A stretch of 64,000 bases of DNA, taken from positions 139,004 to 203,003 of the forward strand of contig MPNW01000009.1 of the NCBI GenBank assembly GCA_011800805.1, written 5' to 3'. Each line of letters begins with the position of its first letter. Position 1 is the first letter of the stretch. A model generated the notes under the pieces. The model saw only the letters and a list, made by a program, of their open reading frames with translations, ran no database searches and had not been told where the DNA came from. A program made the translations under genes and the position numbers. Positions 63,583 through 64,000 of this stretch are shown here, piece by piece. The DNA comes from Hirudo medicinalis (lineage: Eukaryota; Annelida; Clitellata; Hirudinida; Hirudinidae).

Positions 63583-64000
63583 TTAATTAATAGTCCACTT
63601 TTCACAAATCCACCTGTATATGAGGTCCACACTTGCTGGATTGCTAAGCATGGGACTCATCTCGGTTAGATTTGTTTTAAGGCGTATTTTTTCTCTTAGG
63701 ACTGATTGGGCCGGACATTCCATGATGAATTGACGGACAGTTTCATCCTCCTGAGTGCAAACTTCACATTTGCCATCTGGATGGCGCTTCATACCATGAC
63801 AAATACCATGAAGAGAAACAAGCACCGATTCAGAGCAAGACGGAGACTGGAAATGAAGGTCTCCTTCCTCCTTGAGACACATTGGAATTTGCTCTTCATC
63901 GATACAAGTTTCTCTATACTCTTGTAATGGAGGCTTCTTGGGTCTTCCCATCTGGTTTTCCACTGTTGGATAATGTTGGGCCACAGACCTTTTGACATAC
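63583..64000 (-). pseudogene. C-terminal end of a non-LTR retrotransposon ORF
   Basis: On the minus strand one frame encodes IIQQWKTRWEDP and RRKETFISSLRLALNRCL, and a second encodes HPDGKCEVCTQEDETVRQFI and MECPAQS. Together they match the C-terminal region of LINE ORF2 proteins after the RNase H or reverse-transcriptase core, including a CxxC...C cysteine motif; the usual HFL histidine is replaced by glutamine (RQFI). A frameshift separates the two pieces, and the copy continues beyond the window edge. This is a different LINE type from the one at 33020. Confidence 0.7.

Overview
This window is eukaryotic nuclear DNA from an invertebrate animal. Its genes are split by many short AT-rich introns with GT-AG borders, the proteins are clear orthologues of conserved animal proteins, and decayed transposons and long CAT, ATT and GATG microsatellites lie between and inside genes. 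Two single N bases sit inside microsatellites, at 43841 and 47751. The gene set (LRSAM1, RNF20/40, REV3L, POLR3K, FGD, NOL4), the low GC content and the microsatellites suggest a lophotrochozoan, perhaps an annelid such as a leech. That placement is inference only.

Layout. 1146-6218 (-): LRSAM1, an LRR-coiled coil-SAM-RING ubiquitin ligase. 7794-13510 (+): the RNF20/40 (Bre1) histone H2B ubiquitin ligase, divergent from LRSAM1 across about 1.6 kb. 13787-24746 (-): REV3L, the catalytic subunit of DNA polymerase zeta, tail-to-tail with Bre1 and only 276 bp away. 24747-30614: a gene-poor stretch with a pair of ~42-bp inverted repeats, an internally deleted Tigger/pogo transposon and GC-rich unclassified sequence. 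30615 to about 32650 (-): an R3HCC1/R3HCC1L-like protein. About 33020-33760: the 3' end of a LINE. 33918-34693 (-): POLR3K, a 107-aa RNA polymerase III subunit. 35603 to about 42430 (-): an FGD-family Cdc42 exchange factor. 44852-50336 (+): a two-exon rhodopsin-like GPCR with a microsatellite-rich 4.2-kb intron. 51356-57084 (-): a NOL4-family gene, for which an eight-exon model closes in phase. 57085-64000: no confident host gene, but a hAT transposase remnant (about 60820-61350) and the C-terminal end of another LINE at the right edge.

The genes are unrelated housekeeping and signalling genes rather than one system. The two neighbouring RING ligases and the translesion polymerase have ubiquitin and DNA-damage themes in common, but nothing in the sequence shows shared regulation.

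The observations most worth a second look are: a 20-bp/40-bp minisatellite that starts at a REV3L 5' splice site and carries six copies of it; an LRSAM1 RING that ends in CPMD, like RBX1, with no P[TS]AP motif in its tail; a NOL4 orthologue whose in-phase model lacks a basic region I recall from vertebrate NOL4; a GPCR without the usual TM3-ECL2 cysteines; a REV7-binding-like motif in REV3L; and a family of SINE-like elements sharing a 3' tail with the local LINE.
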